Shown in pieces: positions 52,801-62,554 of a DNA stretch of 64,000 nt. Position numbers and translations under genes: made by a program. Under the pieces are notes generated by a model that made no database searches, was not told the origin of the DNA, and saw nothing but the letters and a program-made list of their open reading frames with translations. Within the stretch, counting starts at the first letter, position 1, and every line of letters begins with the position of its first letter. This DNA is from Litoditis marina (lineage: Eukaryota; Nematoda; Chromadorea; Rhabditida; Rhabditidae), in the NCBI GenBank assembly GCA_964036275.1, contig OZ038433.1, positions 17,056,257 through 17,120,256 on the forward strand. The letters are read 5' to 3'.

Positions 52801-55800
52801 CTTACTTAAAATTTACGAGTTTCGTTTTTTAAAAATTCTGAATACCCTCCGCCGATTATTAGACTTTTAGGACTTGAAATATAGTGAAGACCCGAAAAGT
52901 GTGAGAAGAAGGTTTGTAAAAGCGTGAAGGGGGAGGAGAGAAAAGGAGAAAAAAACTCCGAATGCTCAGGCGACTGCATGTCCCAGGTACATGAACGGGA
53001 CGTCCCATGTCCCGGTACTGTCCCGGGACGGTACCAAAAATTACGGTAGAAATGGAGCAGATTTGCGTAAAAAAGTCACGATCGAGGAGAATTTTTGTCA
53101 TCATTTATACAAATCTGCTCCATTTCTACCGTAATTCTTGGTACCGTCCCGGGACAGTACCGGGACATGGAACGTCCCGTTCATGTACCTGGGACATGCG
53201 ACTGCTGAGTGGTACATGTTGACCCCATATCTCCAGGTCATGTAGTTCGATATCCCTGTTCACAATTTCGGATCGGCACTCGGTGCGGAGTCCAAAGATC
53301 AAACTACAACTCAGACTTGGTTCCAAACTACATAAAACGTACCTCATAGAGAGCGAGGGGAGAGTGCTGCTCGCACAGGGGAATACGCTCGGCGCCATCA
53401 TCTCCGACTGAAAATAAATAATTTAAGTTGAATATTAGAGGAAAAAATGTTGTATTCATGTGTTATTGGGTAATAACTCTACACCGACACCGTTTTGAAT
53501 CAGGCAAATCGGCTTTTGTGACAATTTTTAGTCCAAATTTGGTCGATCAAACTACAACTCCAATATGGTCACCCCTTCGAATGGAACATCGTGCCATTTC
53601 GCACAAGAGTCTAGTTTATACGTTTCCATCACACGTGACACACGTGACAAGTGACAATTGTTCGTTTATTGCTTCTTCCAAACACTAAATCGCATCCCCC
53701 CAGGGTTCAAAGTTCGTAGCCATAATGTGTGGGTCGTGCCGTTTTTCAAAAGTCGGTGGGCTGAGAGACAAAAACGAAAGAAGAGTATGTATTCAGTTAG
53801 AGCCGAGAGATAACTACGTGTGCTCTATTGCCAATATGTAAATAAAGCCAGAGATTGAACAAAGCCAACAAACCAGGCAATGTCAACAGGCTAAGTGAGC
53901 AACTATTTCAGCCTACTCCACGTTATGTGTTTGCAGTCACGTTTCACGGGGTCACGTGAATGTCACGCAAGCTTACGTGCGATGACGTGGTCTAGGAAAA
54001 ACGTACTTCTAGTTGCAAATGGCGTTTACACGATTGAGGGGATTTATGTAATCAACCTCAGCACACTACAGTTTGGAAAATAAGTAATTTCAGCTCGTTC
54101 AACCTAGAGAAACTATTTAATGCGATTTTCACAGTTAAAGGTGTAATCTAGTGATTATTTTCAATTGTTCCAGTTGTTTTTCACGTTTCTCATTATCGGG
54201 TGCTACACGTGTACGCGTGTAACTTTTTGGGAACACCTTCATATCTGATGTGTCCCTCTTTAAATGAGGGACCATATTCGGTTAAAAAACTTTTCGAGTT
54301 TCACGTAATCACGTGCTACACGTGATGTCCTATCTTTTTTTCGGAACACCTTCATATCTGATGTGTTCCTCTATAAGTGAGGGAATCGGTTGAGAGGTTG
54401 ACAGCTGATGAAAGCCAATTACCGCTAGAAGTACTCGACGCGCTTCTTTCAACCACTAGAATCGATAAAACGCAATTCAACTCTTTTTGCACCTATCTAG
54501 ACAAAGTGAACGGATTGGAAAAGTATTTCAGAATTTTGAGTTTATTAAACCAGTTGATTTGAGAGAGAATATAGGAGCCCAGAAGTTATCAAATGGTTTC
54601 ACTTCATGTGAAAAGTAATGGGAGAAAGAAAACGAAGTGGAGAAGTATTGAAAAAATGAATGAAAATAACAGAGTATGCACTTTAATAACAGAAGATTTT
54701 GTTCTCGGATGTCTAGAATGTTTTTCAGACGTACAGATGTTAATTTAAAGTTACGGATTTGGAAAACTAAGAAAGTAGAAATTGAAGTCTAGAGCTCAGG
54801 AACGAAATATCATGCTTTGTGAGCATAATATCGTGAGGATGAGAAAAGAGTACTCTCAATTATTCTTATATTAGACCTTCTGGAACCTACGATCCTGTTA
54901 TTGCTTGTGCATGTAGTTTGCTCTGTGTAGAGCACATTAAACTTTACCTACATGCCATTTTAATTAGACTTTTTCCCCTTAACGCCTTAACCCTAAGAAT
55001 GAATGAAAAAATAAAGACGTTAAACGTGATAAATCTCGGAAATTTGCACTTTCTCACTGTAGCTTCACAGTTGCAGACGTGTTTTCAACAAACTACGTGT
55101 CATTTTTCGCGTGAACTCTAGAACCAAGTTTGTAACTTACATCTGGTCCGTCGAATTTGAGTGGTGGGAAGTTGGAAATTTCGATCAATAAACATCTAAT
55201 ACGTGGGATAAAATGTTGTTGAGCAATAATTTGTTCGTGTTTTGCATGAAGTTTTGTTAATCTCAGCGAGAAGAGAGCATGTGCGTCGGGCGAGTTCTAG
55301 TGTAATGCGCCCCAGGCTACCTTCACACAGAATAGATCAAGGATTACCCCTCCCCTTAAAGGCACTGCACCGCACTTTTTGCGCGCCAACTCAAATAAAA
55401 TCAGGCGAATTGGATAATTGGACGGGCCTTTCTTGTCTGCACAAATCGCTTTTTTCGAACGGGGAACAAGTCTAGTACTTTGTGTTCGTTCCTCAACAAA
55501 AGAATCGGAAGTTTCAAGAAAACTTGAGGAAATTCGGTTGAAGTGTGAAAACTGTCACGGTGAAGTACTGTAAGTATCTGATTGAAGGGTTTTTCATAGT
55601 TGTTTTGTGATCCATTGATATTTGTTGAGGAACATCATTTTTTTGCGATGTTTAGACCGTGCGATTAATGTGAATGTCATATAGTTTTAGGAAAACGTGT
55701 GAGACCAGGTGGAAGCGTTTTTTAGTGCGTATCTCGAGAGAGCAGAAAGAAACATCAATGTACACCCTTTGAATTGTGCGGTGTAATGCGAAGCTGTGAA

Positions 55801-58608
55801 AATAGCCAAGAACACACAAGAAGCGGTCACGTGTCACGTGTTTTACGTGTTTTAGGCTGGTTTTTTTTGTGTAAAACGTTATGCGAAACGCAAATGAAGA
55901 CAGATATCCGTTAATGTCCGTAAGGCTCAGAATGAGTTATGAGAATACGTAGAAGATCGAATGTCTATGCATATTTTATCGTGTTTTCCAGCAAAAAACA
56001 AATATCCTTAGTATAGGGCATTAATAAAGTTACTCTAGAGAATCTTGGCAAGTTACAATTCTTTACAGTACCGAAATAACTCGTTAGTTAGCTAAGTTCT
56101 TAAACTGAAAGTTTGAATTGCTATTTTTCGCATATTGTTTGTTCTCAGAACAAACCTCATCTTTGGAATGTAAAAGTAGGCTGAATAGATGATTTCCCTT
56201 CACACGTAACAATAGAATTGTTCGTCCCCAAAACGAATTTCGAGCAAAAAAAGTGGTCTAGTCCCTAGTAGATCAAAACTTGAAATAGAGAGAAAAGACG
56301 AGAAAGTTTGTACTTCATTGTTGTTTTTCACGTTTCTGACTTCTTCTGTGTTTGAAATGTTTCACGTGACTCTGCAATTAACTAACAGTATATTTGTCTT
56401 CGATGAAATGCAAAAAGGCTCCAGGTCAATTTAAGAGAGTTTAACTTTCGAGAAAATTTTTTTATCCGAAACCATGTTCACTGTGCGTAAAGTGTATGGA
56501 ACAAAGCTCAATTCCTTGCGGCCCATTGCTCAATGTGCAACCGCCAAAAAACCTAATCCAGCCTCGAACGAAATCTCGTGATGTTCCAAATCAATTACAA
56601 TTACGAAACGAAAACATTTTTTTTTGCGAAAAGAGGAGTTATGTTGCGAAATTAGAGTGAATCAAGCACTTTCAGAGGATTGAAAAAATGATTTTTCCGT
56701 TCTTTAGCCCAAAATGCTCAAACTTCGGGCATCACCAATTCTACATGTACACTTCAGGAGCCTACGCATCACGAATGACATCTACACTGCACATATAAAA
56801 GTAATTTTATTGATCCTAATTCAGAATATTTTTAATGCTATTCATTGTTCAAATGAAAATGTTCCTGTTGACGTTCAAGTTGTTTTCCTGTTTTTCAGAA
56901 TAAATATAGTATTTATCTACATAAATACCCCTCTGATTACGAGGAATTCAATATCACTAATTTCAATTCATAAGTTTTCTTTTAGATTGTTCATAATACT
57001 GAAAATTTTCCGAAAACGTTCCCGGAAAATTTTCAGTTTTCCAGGGAAAATATTTATACAAAATACGATTGTTTTGAAAATTTTCCGAAAACGTTTTCGG
57101 AAAATTTTCAGTTTTCCAGTGAAAATATTAATACAAAATACGATTGTTTTGTGAAATATAAATAGCTGTTCTTTTAAATTACTGAAATATAGAAATAGTT
57201 TCTCCGACTTATCCAAATATGGACGTTAAGAACTAGAGAGGGGTGACAGACGTTATGTGTTTGTATATAGAATGTAGTGTATCCCATTCATAAACCTCTC
57301 TCCCCCGGGAACAACTCTACTTCGAATCGCTTTTGGGACACATGACAACACGTTTCACTCAGCATATTTCTTGAAACAAAGTTAACTTCTTTTTGATAAA
57401 AGGCAATACGAAGCCCTAATGGAAACTTTTCTGCTTTTATAAGTGGTACCGTGTGAACAAAACTTTATGAAACAACTTAACAAGTCTTACTCACAACTTT
57501 AATAGCCTTTACGTTGCAAAAGTTGAAATATTTACTAAAACAATGTTCCAATATTCATTACATCAGTTCTACACCTTGGTGCGATTTTTTCGATCAATAC
57601 CCTAAGTAGTTATCAGTTATCTGTGCTGTTAAGTATTCTTATCTCTCAATAGTACTGCACATCAGAATTATACAATACTTATAATGAGCACAATGAAAAG
57701 ATGAACTAATACCATCTATTTTATGTCTTGGACTATTTCCCAATAGTTTTGTATAAATTTACAGTTGGACGAGCTTGATTTTATTATTAAAATCATTTTA
57801 CAGCATCAAAACCACGCAAAATCAAATACGAACATCGAAAATTCATCGAGATCCAGGCTTTTTCTCCAACTAAGTATCAGATTATTCAAGTTTTCTTGAA
57901 AAAGATGTGAAAATTTGTTTTTCGATGCCTTAATTCTTAGTTGAATGTGATTATCGGCAATTATGCATGTGACAGACTTATTCAGAACCAGCTTACAATT
58001 ATAATAGCCAGCCTCCCGCTTATTTCCACCCCGCGTATCCCCCATATGGCAGATGCACATTATTATATAATCTCCTCGAAACATTTGCATAACTTTCGGC
58101 AGCTCTCCTCAAAATGAGAAGCTTCGGGTAGTATTCGAAAGATCACAATAAGATTATGAAAAGTTATATTATTATGAAATATCTACAAAGATAACTTTTT
58201 CAAAATAAAAACCTTCCAAATTTAGTGAAATATACACTTTCAGTTCGTCTTGGACGGATTAAAACGCGAATTTAACCGAGTTCAATGAACATTACCATAA
58301 AAAAGCTACATAAACCATAAAATTGTGTAACTTGCCAAATGTTCTCCACTATCCCTGAGTGCAACTCTAGGAAAACCTGGGATAAATTAGATTGGGAATT
58401 GCCGTAAATTATCCAAAATTACCGGAAAAAAATCTAAAATAAACCGTTTTGAAGCCAAAATTTCCTGGAAAAAAGCGAAATTGAGTCAAAATACAGTATT
58501 CCTACCTGTCTGTCCATTGAGGGGTAAATCTAGGGCCACTTGGGGGGTTTGGGTGTCTTTTCCATCAGTTGCCACAGAACTAACACGAAAACGACCACCT
58601 CCGGACAT
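34900..58608 (-). CDS. kcc: K+/Cl- cotransporter (KCC, SLC12A4-7 type)
   Basis: Twenty-seven exons join in phase to 1063 aa: 58608-58506, 53407-53343, 51948-51838, 50070-49924, 49309-49124, 48892-48782, 48583-48480, 47812-47620, 44678-44586, 44344-44245, 43969-43871, 42425-42298, 41755-41674, 41281-41140, 40822-40724, 40360-40187, 39919-39781, 39560-39486, 39102-39007, 38792-38665, 38242-38168, 37933-37825, 37599-37516, 37075-36908, 36692-36588, 36226-36043 and 34991-34900. It exports K+ and Cl- electroneutrally, setting cell volume and neuronal chloride. Residues 6-9 are RFRV, the SPAK/OSR1 docking motif. The first membrane helix starts at [41 protein letters not shown] and a Cys-rich extracellular loop (~277-340, with NCT and NGT sequons) are KCC marks. 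The C-terminal domain has [30 protein letters not shown] and [21 protein letters not shown]1000 in MHTAVKLNE matches a regulatory phosphothreonine of human KCCs. The end [14 protein letters not shown] is diagnostic. The donor of exon 14 is CA/GTTGGT, which is weak but the only one keeping frame. Confidence 0.97.
36243..36316. repeat. Clustered TTTGTAGTTTG motifs in KCC intron 26... upstream of exon 26
   Basis: Four TTTGTAGTTTGG/TTGTAGTTTGA words and two GCGACTGGAAT words alternate just beside the acceptor of exon 26. The second GCGACTGGAAT copies the exon 26 border (36223-36233), so this looks like a MITE end that has been locally multiplied with the exon edge. Confidence 0.55.
38467..38945 (-). 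repeat. 172-bp exact direct duplication spanning a KCC splice acceptor
   Basis: 38467-38638 and 38774-38945 are identical as far as read by eye, offset by 307 bp. On the minus strand the downstream copy has intron 19, its ATTCCAG acceptor and the first 19 bases of exon 20. The same acceptor and exon start thus recur inside intron 20. Confidence 0.9.
40057..40223 (-). repeat. Threefold repeat of KCC exon 16 end
   Basis: The exon 16 3' end and donor (40171-40223 on the plus strand: TTGAGCCCCCCGTACCTGGC, then TGAGTCCGAGTCCCCTGATTC) is preceded by two diverged copies at about 40057-40118 and 40119-40165, both within the intron. Confidence 0.65.
41027..41168 (-). repeat. Duplicated KCC exon 14 end
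   Basis: AAACCAACTGTGT-A-GAGTGCGGTGA-GTT occurs at 41027-41055 (intron) and at 41133-41161 (true exon 14 end). The copy keeps the same CA/GTTGGT donor and the coding sense TALVTQ versus TALITQ. Confidence 0.75.
42576..42636. mobile_element. TTGTAGTTTG-family MITE in KCC intron 11
   Basis: Ends TTGTAGTTTCAG and GATCGAACTACAA are inverted; the element is 61 bp. Confidence 0.6.
43050..43230. mobile_element. CTCATGAG-rich MITE, copy B
   Basis: 181 bp, inverted relative to 16994-17174, with the same GGCGGCGTAGCAA ends. Exactly equal length suggests recent activity. It lies in KCC intron 11. Confidence 0.85.
46340..46409. mobile_element. TTGTAGTTTGATCTC MITE, best-formed copy
   Basis: TTGTAGTTTGATCTC at the left and ATCAAACTACAA at the right are perfect inverted ends of a 70-bp element. 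The body CATAACTCACGAATTTC...CCGAAAAGCA recurs at 61919-61960 and, in part, at 8596-8650. Confidence 0.75.
46603..46674. mobile_element. TTGTAGTTTG-family MITE
   Basis: Ends TTTGTAGTTTGACC and GATCAAACAACAA are inverted; the element is 72 bp. Confidence 0.6.
51965..52042. mobile_element. TTGTAGTTTG-family MITE in KCC intron 2
   Basis: Ends TTGTAGTTTGGTC and ATCAAACTACAA are inverted; an extra AAAGTTTGATCTC lies inside, as if two copies nested. It sits 16 bp from KCC exon 3. Confidence 0.65.
52214..52519 (-). CDS. Unidentified 101-aa intronic ORF
   Basis: A single open frame lies in KCC intron 2, same strand. It is not in a phase or position that fits KCC. The protein has an amphipathic first half ([44 protein letters not shown]) and a very basic tail ([18 protein letters not shown]...KSTKK). 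Three helices of this spacing followed by WF recall a diverged homeodomain-like fold, but the key Asn of homeodomains is absent, so this is only a suggestion. The frame could be a small nested gene, a remnant of a transposase-type protein, or chance. No splice sites, TATA box or start context decide it. Confidence 0.3.
   Translation of the reverse strand: MKFWKDSARISYGYQCMLFLKVCDFAFPLSDLERYGKLVSLSQSKVDWFIQSIFRNKEVLALQTTRQQKFVRPKSTPKTQSRIRREEEQAMRTAKSTKKNI
52978..53197. mobile_element. 220-bp foldback element with 8-bp target duplication
   Basis: Long inverted arms start ATGTCCCAGGTACATGAACG and enclose GTCCCGGTACTGTCCCGGGA and AAATGGAGCAGATTTG. GCGACTGC flanks both ends (52970-52977 and 53198-53205). 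An 8-bp duplication suggests a hAT-type transposase in trans. It lies in KCC intron 2. Confidence 0.85.
53628..54330. promoter_or_regulatory. Cluster of CACGTG E-box palindromes
   Basis: CACGTG or ACACGTGA/TCACGTGA occurs repeatedly at 53630-53650, 53938-53958, 54203-54215 and 54300-54325, and again near 55826-55840 and 56363. bHLH factors bind this palindrome. The enrichment may be regulatory or may come from a repeat containing GTTTCACGTGA. Confidence 0.35.
54160..54390 (+). repeat. Tandem duplication, ~115-bp unit
   Basis: TTTCACGT...GTGCTACACGTG...GGAACACCTTCATATCTGATGTGT-CCTCT-TAA-TGAGGGA occurs twice in a row with moderate divergence. Confidence 0.8.
56338..56402 (+). repeat. Dispersed repeat with TTTCACGTGACT core
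   Basis: CACGTTTCTGA, TTCT-TGTGTT, ATGTTTCACGTGACT and AACTAACAGTATAT occur in the same order at 62493-62554. Confidence 0.65.
57001..57150 (+). repeat. Two tandem 75-bp palindrome-containing units
   Basis: Each unit starts with GAAAATTTTCCGAAAACGTT and its complement, followed by TTTTCCAG-GAAAATATT and ACAAAATACGATTGTTTT. The long plus-strand open frame through both units is a by-product of the repeat. Confidence 0.85.
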
Positions 58609-59051
58609 TGGGAATACGCATGCAGACAAGAGCCTATGATAGGCCACGCCCCCTTCGAAATAAGCAGGCAAAGAGCTCCGGGGGCGAGAGAGCGTGCGGG
58701 GGCAGGAGGGCGCAGACCGCCAGACGGATTTACCTCTGGAGCTGGGGGAAAGCGTTTGAAACCTGGAATGCCGTACTGATTCTTCTGCATTTCCTTCAGC
58801 GACCCCCCCGACCTCATGAGAAGTTCTCATGATCTATCTCATGAGTAGTTCATGAACATCTCGGGAACTCTCAATGTTGTACCACAACAATCGATAACAT
58901 CGCAAAGTTTGTGAGATATTTGCATGCAAATAAGTTTTTACCGTTTCAGTTTTTGGTCTTATTCTGTTTAGTTTGTGCTGCACTCATGAGATCAATAAAT
59001 AAGAATGTTCCAGAAAACTGCCGTTTCAGGAGATTCAGGCTGAGCTGTACT
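58609..59051 (-). promoter_or_regulatory. KCC 5' flank
   Basis: Upstream of the KCC ATG on the minus strand is a GC-rich block (58670-58740) unlike the surrounding AT-rich DNA, then the MITE fragment. No TATA box is evident. Promoter role inferred from position. Confidence 0.35.
58803..58900. mobile_element. Decayed CTCATGAG MITE fragment
   Basis: CGACCTCATGAGAAGTTCTCATGA, AACTCTCAATGTTGTA and ACAACAATCGATAACAT match the interior of the 181-bp element; one terminal inverted repeat is missing. It lies about 200 bp upstream of the KCC start codon, so it could affect the promoter. Confidence 0.65.
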
Positions 59052-59250
59052 AATTCATTCTCTTTCTCTCTCCCTTTCTTCTCTTTCTCTCTTCTTTTCC
59101 TCTCTGTCTCTCTCCTTTTCTTCTCTGTCTCCCTGTCTGACTCTCTCTCTCCCTCTCTCTCTTTTCTCCCTCTCTCTCCCCCCTCTCTCTCTTTCTCTCT
59201 TCTTTCCGATTCTCTCTCTCTCTCCCTCTCTCTCTCTCCCTCTCCCTCTC
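59052..59250 (+). repeat. Imperfect (CT)n-rich tract
   Basis: Nearly 200 bases of pure pyrimidine, mostly CTCTCT with CCCT and TTCT interruptions. Frames open through it on both strands are low complexity. Confidence 0.95.
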
Positions 59251-60066
59251 ATCTACAAATCTGTCTCTTCATAAGTCATGAGAAAGGGTCCAAATGTTGC
59301 ATCTCTTTGCTCCCTTTCCTAATCCTACGCGGCTTAGTCTTTCCACGTGAAAAAGAAGATTCCAGACCGTCGTGGCGTGAAAAGTACCACCCACGTTTCT
59401 GATAACAGAATGTAGGACTGAAAGTTTAATTTTTTCTCAATTCTAGAACACGTTGTACATTTCAAACACAAAAGAAGAAAAACCGAGCATTTTGAAACAA
59501 AAAATACAATCCTCGTTTTCTAAAATTTCCAGGCGTATTTGATGGGAGAAGAGGCAAAACGTACCACTTTTTATTTCGTTTTTCTCTGATTCTTACTCGT
59601 TTCATAGTTCGATCTGAGCTTTTTCTTTTTTGTTTTACTATTTAGAGCTGATAGTCATCTCTCTAACTGATTTTTCATTTTGAGTTTTGCCAGTGTGTGA
59701 TGTAATTTCATCACTATCACACTGTTAAATTGCATGTAATATTATGTGCTCGTAACAGGGTAACCATACCCTTTTCCTTTTCACTTCTCCTCTCCATTTA
59801 CTCATTTGGAGTGCCACATACTATGTGGAAGTCACGTGTTAAATCACGAATAAATCTATTCTATTCTATACACTATCGTTTCCGTCGTTGCGATCGGCGA
59901 TCTTAATAAATGTCACATACTTTATATAGATGTTCCAACACCGCGGAGTTCCACAGCAGAGGATACACAAACATGTTTATTACGTGATTGACACGTAAGT
60001 AAAAAGAGTATATACGTATTGATAATAACACTATTGACGTGCTTCGTCTGGAACGCATCAGAATTC
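59251..60066. other. Non-coding stretch
   Basis: No gene, RNA or repeat is clear here apart from a few TTCTA pentamers at 59845-59866. Confidence 0.4.
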
Positions 60067-60067
60067 G

Positions 60068-60230
60068 TATGCTAGAAGATCCCGGCACCTTCATCCCATC
60101 CTGCGTCTCCTGAAACATACGCTTTCTCTCTGCTCTGAAATCCCGCCGGGATGTAAGAGACAAGAAATAGTGAGGTAGAGCGGGAGACGCAGAATGAGAT
60201 GAAGTTGCCGGGATCTTCTAACATACGTAC
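60068..60230. mobile_element. Foldback MITE, copy 2 (CCGGGAT/GCAGAATGAGAT family)
   Basis: The left arm AGATCCCGGCACCTTCATCC...CTGCGTCTCC pairs with the right arm GGGAGACGCAGAATGAGATG...GCCGGGATCT. ATCCCGCCGGGAT sits at the centre. The element at 2425-2705 shares its motifs. Confidence 0.85.
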
Positions 60231-62089
60231 TCAGAACATAGCAAGTTGTCGTGAACCTAGCTTTTTGCATTATACTTTGCCTACCTTACAAAACTCACTG
60301 ATCTTGATCGATTTTTGATTCCAAGTTCGTCTGCAGTCATACGTGCATTTCGCGTTATGAGACGATTAGTTGCTAAGCGGATTTCACATCTAAGTATAGC
60401 AGTCACTTGGAAGACAATGACTTCGGAAATGATTATTCCGTATAAAAATAGATAGGTTTGCGTACGGCCATGTCTTTTGTCACTCCAGAAGAAAAACGTA
60501 GTAATTGAATCGTCTAACTATTCTGGAAAAATATCCTAAATCAAATTACAACAACATAGTGTCACTCTAAAAATACTCCTATATTCATAACAGCATGTTC
60601 GCAGACCAGCTGTATGAAGACCCCAAAATACTATGAGTTATTGATTATTCCATGAATATCGATTTCCCATTCTTGTTGATAGTATTTAGGGAAGTAGGTC
60701 AAAAGGGTTCAGGTCAGTGAGCTGGAAGTTATCTATTGTGGGGGCAATTGTGGGGGACATAGAAAGGGGGGGGGGGTAATTAAAATTGGAGTCAGCAATA
60801 AACGACCTCGGGCCGGGGGTGGCTCCCCCACACACAAAGCATACCATCTGCTCTTTCGATATGGTGCCTTTAACGTCAGCTGTGCGAAACGTTTAAGGCA
60901 AAATCAATAGCTCATAGCTGATTCGCGTGAAACGTGTGAACACATATTGACAAGTGTGGAACGTGTGAAACTGTTAACGTGGGCAAGAAGTAAAAAAAAA
61001 CTGCAAGGTAAGTTATGAGATTACGTGTTCGTGCGTGTAGAACATATGAAAACGTGTGAACTTTCGGAAATCTAGACGTGTGCTGATCAAAATACAATTT
61101 GAATACTCAATTACACTCTCGAGAAGGGTCATTGAAGAAACCAAATAAACCATTGAGTTACTTTCCACACTGTTTATCAGAAAAACGTCGCTTGCTTATT
61201 AAACTCAACGCAGCATTTCACAAGTTTATCTCACACACCATTATTAAATCTTACCAGGAGATTTTTCATTCAAATCACCCTTTTTGAAGTTTTATTCCAT
61301 TACTGTATTATTTAAATTTGTCAGTAGTATAAATATGTTAATCAGTGTGCTTTATTGATGTCGTAATCAGTGTTATCTGTTTTGAAGCGTCAGCAAAAAT
61401 GTCTACGTTAGACAATTTGTCTCTAGAAAAAAAACGAATCCGCACGTCACATTTTGAGCCGGGAACCAGAAAACATGGAGAAATTGAAATATAAGTTCAA
61501 AAAAGAGACATGTCGTAATTTTCGAAACACACTCGAAAATCAACGGGGTCAAACTTCAAACACAGTGGAAAAGTTGGAACATGGAAATGAACGGAAATGA
61601 ACCATTGCTGTAATATACTAAATTTCACGGAGAATCGGCGAACCAACCTACAAAGGCACCGGACAAAATTGGAAAAGCGAAAATAAAGTTCGAAAGGGTT
61701 CTGAGTTAATGAAATTGAGGGATTTCTGAACTATCGATAGCACCATCCTACTGACCGAAATGCACACACAATCAGCTTGAAAACACGATAAATAACAGGA
61801 CAAGACAACATAAAAACTTTTTTCACTACGAGTAGAATAGTTCGAAGAAATACGTCTCTCACACTTTCCCATGTTGAGAAATTTACCGAATCTTCGTTGT
61901 ATTTCACTTTTGATACATGTCATAATTCACGAATTTCGACCGCAAAGCAAAGGTATCAAACTAAAAACATAGCAAGATAGGACACTCACACTATATAGTC
62001 GTCGCCAATGGAAATGCGGGAGGGTACTGTATATGTCACTTTTCGCTGTGTACGTACACATGCTTTCTATCCCAAAGCTTGGCGTTATG
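60231..62089. other. Non-coding stretch with one small ORF
   Basis: No spliced gene could be built on either strand. A poly-G run (60766-60775) and the body of a TTGTAGTTTG-family element (61919-61960) are present. A 31-codon frame is listed separately. Confidence 0.4.
61399..61494 (+). CDS. Very short ORF, possible exon or microprotein
   Basis: ATG in a good context (AAAAATG) follows a GCGTCAG acceptor by five bases. The 31 codons (MSTLDNLSLEKKRIRTSHFE...) are charged and of mixed composition. There is no donor or further exon in evidence, so a chance frame is quite possible. Confidence 0.15.
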   Translation: MSTLDNLSLEKKRIRTSHFEPGTRKHGEIEI

Positions 62090-62090
62090 T

Positions 62091-62150
62091 GCTCTGATAG
62101 CGCAGTGGTAACAAATATTTTGCTCGCAGGTTCGATTCCGGCGAGAGACA
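62091..62150 (+). repeat. tRNA-derived SINE-like head, copy 1
   Basis: TAGCGCAGTGGTAA resembles a pol III A box and GGTTCGATTCC (62129-62139) is a perfect B box. It is too short (~60 nt) and lacks an anticodon arm, so it is not a working tRNA. Confidence 0.6.
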
Positions 62151-62293
62151 GAAGTTTTTGAATTAGGCATCCACCATAGAGCTGCTAGGCTTGCTGTGTG
62201 AGCAGAAAACCCCATACCAACGTCAGAAGGTTATTTCATACTTTTCTCATTTCATTATATTTTTGTGCCATTTTTGACATTTCATTGTCAAGT

Positions 62294-62362
62294 GTTCTGA
62301 TTGGCACAGTGGTTGGCGCTGTAGTCCAACGTACTTGGGCAGGTTCGATTCCGCTCAGAGAC
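62294..62362 (+). repeat. tRNA-derived SINE-like head, copy 2
   Basis: TGGCACAGTGG (A-box-like) and GGTTCGATTCC (62342-62352) lie within 69 nt whose ends TCTGA/TCAGA can pair. The T stem is poorly paired and no clear anticodon is seen. Both copies are followed by AAA(A)CCCAT about 50-60 bases on. Confidence 0.6.
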
Positions 62363-62492
62363 GAAATGATTCTGAACCTGAGTTCGTATCGATAAAACCC
62401 ATGATTGACTTAGAAGCCACTCATACTAGAAGTAAATCAAATAGTGACGGTACGCTAGTATTCTGATTAGGAATCGTGCACATTTTCATTAC

Positions 62493-62554
62493 ACGTTTCT
62501 GAGTTCTGTTGTGTTAAGCATGTTTCACGTGACTGAGGACTAACAGTATATACA
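62493..62554 (+). repeat. Dispersed repeat, second copy
   Basis: Same order of blocks as 56338-56402, in the same orientation. Confidence 0.65.

Larger units (their letters stand above)
53408..58505. other. KCC intron 1 (5.1 kb)
   Basis: The longest intron, separating the exon with the RFxV motif from the rest. No other coding exon is convincing. It is rich in CACGTG palindromes and holds a tandem duplication (54160-54390) and a 75-bp palindromic repeat (57001-57150). Alternative first exons of KCC could lie here; none was found. Confidence 0.5.

Noticed and set aside
56714..57154. 146-codon plus-strand frame in KCC intron 1
   Set aside because: Its C-terminal half is the translation of the 75-bp palindromic repeat; Phe/Ile/Lys-rich throughout, no splice or homology support.
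58911..59402. 163-codon frame through the pyrimidine tract
   Set aside because: Most of it is (Ser-Leu)n from CT repeats.
62294..62362. Functional tRNA gene
   Set aside because: The B box is perfect, but the T stem does not pair well and no five-base anticodon stem with a seven-base loop can be drawn.
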